From contig JAITKE010000046.1 in NCBI GenBank assembly GCA_031278595.1, forward strand, positions 1 to 6,025: 6,025 nucleotides of DNA, read 5' to 3'. Source of the DNA: Puniceicoccales bacterium. Its GTDB lineage: Bacteria; Verrucomicrobiota; Verrucomicrobiia; Opitutales; JAIRLG01. The position numbers were made by a program, and so were the translations under genes. The notes beneath the pieces were generated by a model, which saw only the letters and a program-made list of their open reading frames with translations, ran no database searches and had not been told where the DNA came from. Positions 5,601 to 6,025 of the stretch are shown here, piece after piece; the first letter of the stretch is position 1; each line of letters opens with the position of its first letter.

Positions 5601-6025
5601 AAAAAAGCTTTTCATTCCTTCCGCAAGAAGGATGGAGGCTTCGTCAGATTGATAGCTCTATCCAACAAAGAACGATCCAACTCACCGCCAGCTCACGGGC
5701 TTTCGCTGTCGCCGTTCAGGGATTAGGAATTGGAGGACAAGAAGACCAGCGCGGCTCAATCCTATGCTTTTACTGCGTTCCGCGACCCGGACAGGCGCTC
5801 GAAAAAACAGACCGACAGAGGGGGTTACTGACGGCGATTCAGAAAAAACTGCAGTACGCAAAAGACCTCGGGGTATCGTCACCTGCTTTAGAAGCCGCCC
5901 TGAGATCCCTGACGCCCTGGAAGCCGACGAGGGTATTGCGCACCAGCAACCCGTACAAAAGATTTTTCTCCACTGCAGAACCAAGGATGTCTCACCTATA
6001 TGGAGGCAACACATTCCAGGAAGCA
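2612..6025 (+). CDS. large secreted multi-module protein, partial at 3' end (same unrecognised family)
   Basis: The frame is open from ATG 2612 to the last base: 1138 codons with no stop, so the protein is longer than shown. Residues 1-22 (MKSPPYLLLIPMTLQAMSSC then LA) look like a signal peptide, with cleavage likely after LA-22. C20 is not in a good lipobox, as Met occupies -3. Three modules follow: about 24-260, 436-685 and 829-1082. They share FGAQW or FEAQW, GNPL[ED]D, YG[LI]Q, KLYG, the Trp of LPNGW, FA[VL]A.Q and ILCLYY or its variants. A Pro-rich linker (311-425) joins modules 1 and 2, and an acidic linker (691-828) joins modules 2 and 3. After residue 1083 a helix-like stretch and a new polar linker begin, so more modules may lie downstream. 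No catalytic motif or anchor is visible in the part present. The start is the first in-frame ATG after gene 1 and gives the signal peptide, despite a poor Shine-Dalgarno. Other frames with long ORFs inside it, such as 3469-4596, are shadows. Confidence 0.87.
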   Translation, partial: MKSPPYLLLIPMTLQAMSSCLADFDTFGLSLAQMEGKGPLLHFSPEEADINTRPIRQGWGVWNIRIRSKMCTATWYPKFGAQWTDAHYRDNNAENNDVVRAWTENFSRIPFPQGNPLDDLVRCGRDIRSPYSHYGLQIFEHKSDQAGLIFSFPSLPSGEFATKLYGEVEWECPWDDVPGIRLRSLPNGWILRRASSSADLQKIRLQPNGSRVFALAIQGPGVGSEDPAQYGSILCLYYLAKPEGLKPTDAQRTLLRTVIPGKLRALQAECETRRAIALSSAEESSGCGLEQHFALTIAHTKTALECLQPTTAERSGPSPEPAQPTPGPSAASTGKTEEPTNPPARSSRTPPAPSPPTRPSASPSPAPAGRSPEAPPASPDQPSHPPRPTPSGRSVEPPRSAPAGRSSEVPPAPSASEQRRRAEREESIAALRTQAGEDHGSLFGLFRPLSRTRKPAQICFIPESITGDGNPPVFPTKRIERWTQDWRIGLKTTTSQELLPAFEAQWTDEHYEAGVVERDPLIQAWMKDFQESPLPEGNPLEDQARCGRFLKTPQSFYGIQVAFCDGNRLHLDFDPLPIAADSPFAVKLYGAQWLHFCDTLSPIRQRSLPNGWLLRVKESDAQFNAIQLRPDSRLFAVALQYPPASTDTIPYVSIICLYYVPEPGQGLGPVDGRRALWPAILGKAQAQKIPNEPPKGDSSSSDEDAEVIIEGPDEDEEIAPLTPIEILGTNLEAALKPAVPTEKPSPATPEQGQSDRGVGTGAEPSDNPSPDEEDPQIPPIIEEEEDPGEIPNDNPSGMLLIAPLPGDASTGAESDGNRRTAAPLINADADHGGAFGLFLTPPQGSQPSRLCFIPEAVAGDDLLPVIDLHTRERWECNCRIGIGLDRETAPLFEAQWLGEHYQAGVVENDPIIQALTEDFRHRPFPEGNPLEDQISSNLRLEDPNTYYGIQIVPCEGEQLRLDFGQFSKQDIRKHDLHKFAVKLYGAEWKEPKSKAPQKSFSFLPQEGWRLRQIDSSIQQRTIQLTASSRAFAVAVQGLGIGGQEDQRGSILCFYCVPRPGQALEKTDRQRGLLTAIQKKLQYAKDLGVSSPALEAALRSLTPWKPTRVLRTSNPYKRFFSTAEPRMSHLYGGNTFQEA
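2681..3391 (+). repeat. module copy 3 (gene 2, residues 24-260)
   Basis: The opening is DTFGL...LLHFSPEE, with His in place of the usual Cys before F.PE. It continues with FGAQWTDAHY (79-88), QGNPLDD (113-119), RCGRD (122-126), HYGLQI (133-138), KLYGEVEW (163-170), W.CPWDDVPG, LPNGWILRR (185-193), FALAIQGPG (213-221) and QYGSILCLYY (229-238). The second half is closest to module copy 1 of gene 1. Bases 3260-3273 (ATCCAGGGCCCAGG) are identical to 936-949 in gene 1. TDAQRTLL begins the trailing helical stretch. Confidence 0.85.
3542..3886 (+). repeat. Pro-rich linker with GRS.E.PP repeats
   Basis: Residues 311-425 of gene 2 are rich in Pro, Ala and Ser, ending in a charged SEQRRRAEREE stretch. 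The motif [AS]GRS.E.PP (E.P or EPP in the shorter form) occurs three times, at 368-376, 391-398 and 403-411. Bases 3705-3720 and 3810-3825 (CTGCTCCCGCCGGACG) are a 16-base exact repeat with a 105-base period. The in-phase, codon-length offset suggests recent tandem duplication within the linker. The tract is predicted to be disordered. Confidence 0.75.
3917..4666 (+). repeat. module copy 4 (gene 2, residues 436-685)
   Basis: All landmarks are present: FGLF (443-446), QICFIPE (457-463), WRIGL (486-490), FEAQWTDEHY (502-511), PEGNPLEDQARCGR (535-548), YGIQV (557-561), LHLDF (569-573), FAVKLYGAQW (584-593), LPNGWLLRV (608-616), IQLRPDSRLFAVALQ (626-640) and IICLYYVPEPG (654-664). The usual QGPG is replaced by QYPPAS. 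It is the clearest copy for a consensus, and the one where the two half-units are easiest to see. The first half matches module copy 5 at about 58% identity by eye. Confidence 0.87.
4682..5095 (+). other. acidic inter-module linker (gene 2, residues 691-828)
   Basis: About 35 Asp or Glu against about 6 basic residues in roughly 140 positions, with frequent Pro and Ser. Two dense clusters stand out: SSSSDEDAE followed by DEDEE (698-717), and IPPIIEEEEDPGE (777-789). It occupies the same position between modules as the Pro-rich linkers but has the opposite charge to the gene 1 linker. Predicted disordered. Acidic, Asp-rich tracts in exported proteins may bind divalent cations; that is a possibility and not shown here. 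Confidence 0.7.
5096..5857 (+). repeat. module copy 5 (gene 2, residues 829-1082)
   Basis: The opening GAFGLFLTP...RLCFIPEA (833-856) and FEAQWLGEHYQAGVVE (892-907) closely follow copy 4. Bases 5285-5299 are identical to 4115-4129. PEGNPLEDQ (925-933) is kept, but RCGR is replaced by ISSNL. YYGIQIVPCEG and LRLDF follow, then FAVKLYGAEW with Glu for Gln, and LPQEGWRLR in place of LPNGW. QLTASSRAFAVAVQG and GSILCFYCVPRPG close it. TDRQRGLLTAIQKKL is the trailing helix. Confidence 0.85.

Overview
The window holds two genes on the + strand, one after the other. Both encode secreted, modular, repeat-built proteins of a family I do not recognise. The first (234-2573) is complete at 779 residues. 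The second starts at 2612 and is still open at the last base, 1138 codons later, so only its 5' part is present. I see no RNA gene, insertion sequence, CRISPR array, tRNA or recognisable enzyme domain. The organism cannot be named from this sequence. Bacterial-type signal peptides, a strong Shine-Dalgarno before the first gene and a 38-base gap between the genes point to a bacterium of moderately high GC. No housekeeping gene is present to narrow it further.

Layout: 1-82 may be the last codons of an upstream gene (weak). 83-233 is non-coding leader with a weak promoter candidate and a clear AGAGGAGG at 215-222. Gene 1 reads: signal peptide, one module of about 250 residues, a Pro-rich basic linker of about 140 residues, a strongly diverged second module, and a short polar tail. 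Gene 2 reads: signal peptide, module, Pro-rich linker, module, acidic linker, module, and the start of a further linker at the window edge. No terminator or obvious Shine-Dalgarno separates the genes, so they are probably co-transcribed.

The module recurs five times. Its landmarks in order are: FGLF...LCFIPE; FEAQW..EHY; PEGNPLED..RCGR; YGIQ...C; L.LDF; FAVKLYGAQW; LPNGW.LR; IRL....R.FAVA.QGPG; YGSILCLYY.P.PG; then a helical stretch around D..R.LL. The alternating hydrophobic strands suggest an all-beta fold, and the module itself looks like two half-units. I see no invariant catalytic motif, so a binding, adhesive, structural or effector role is more likely than an enzymatic one. That is inference. 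The two proteins share architecture but carry linkers of opposite charge, strongly basic in gene 1 and strongly acidic in gene 2. This is the most suggestive functional hint in the window.
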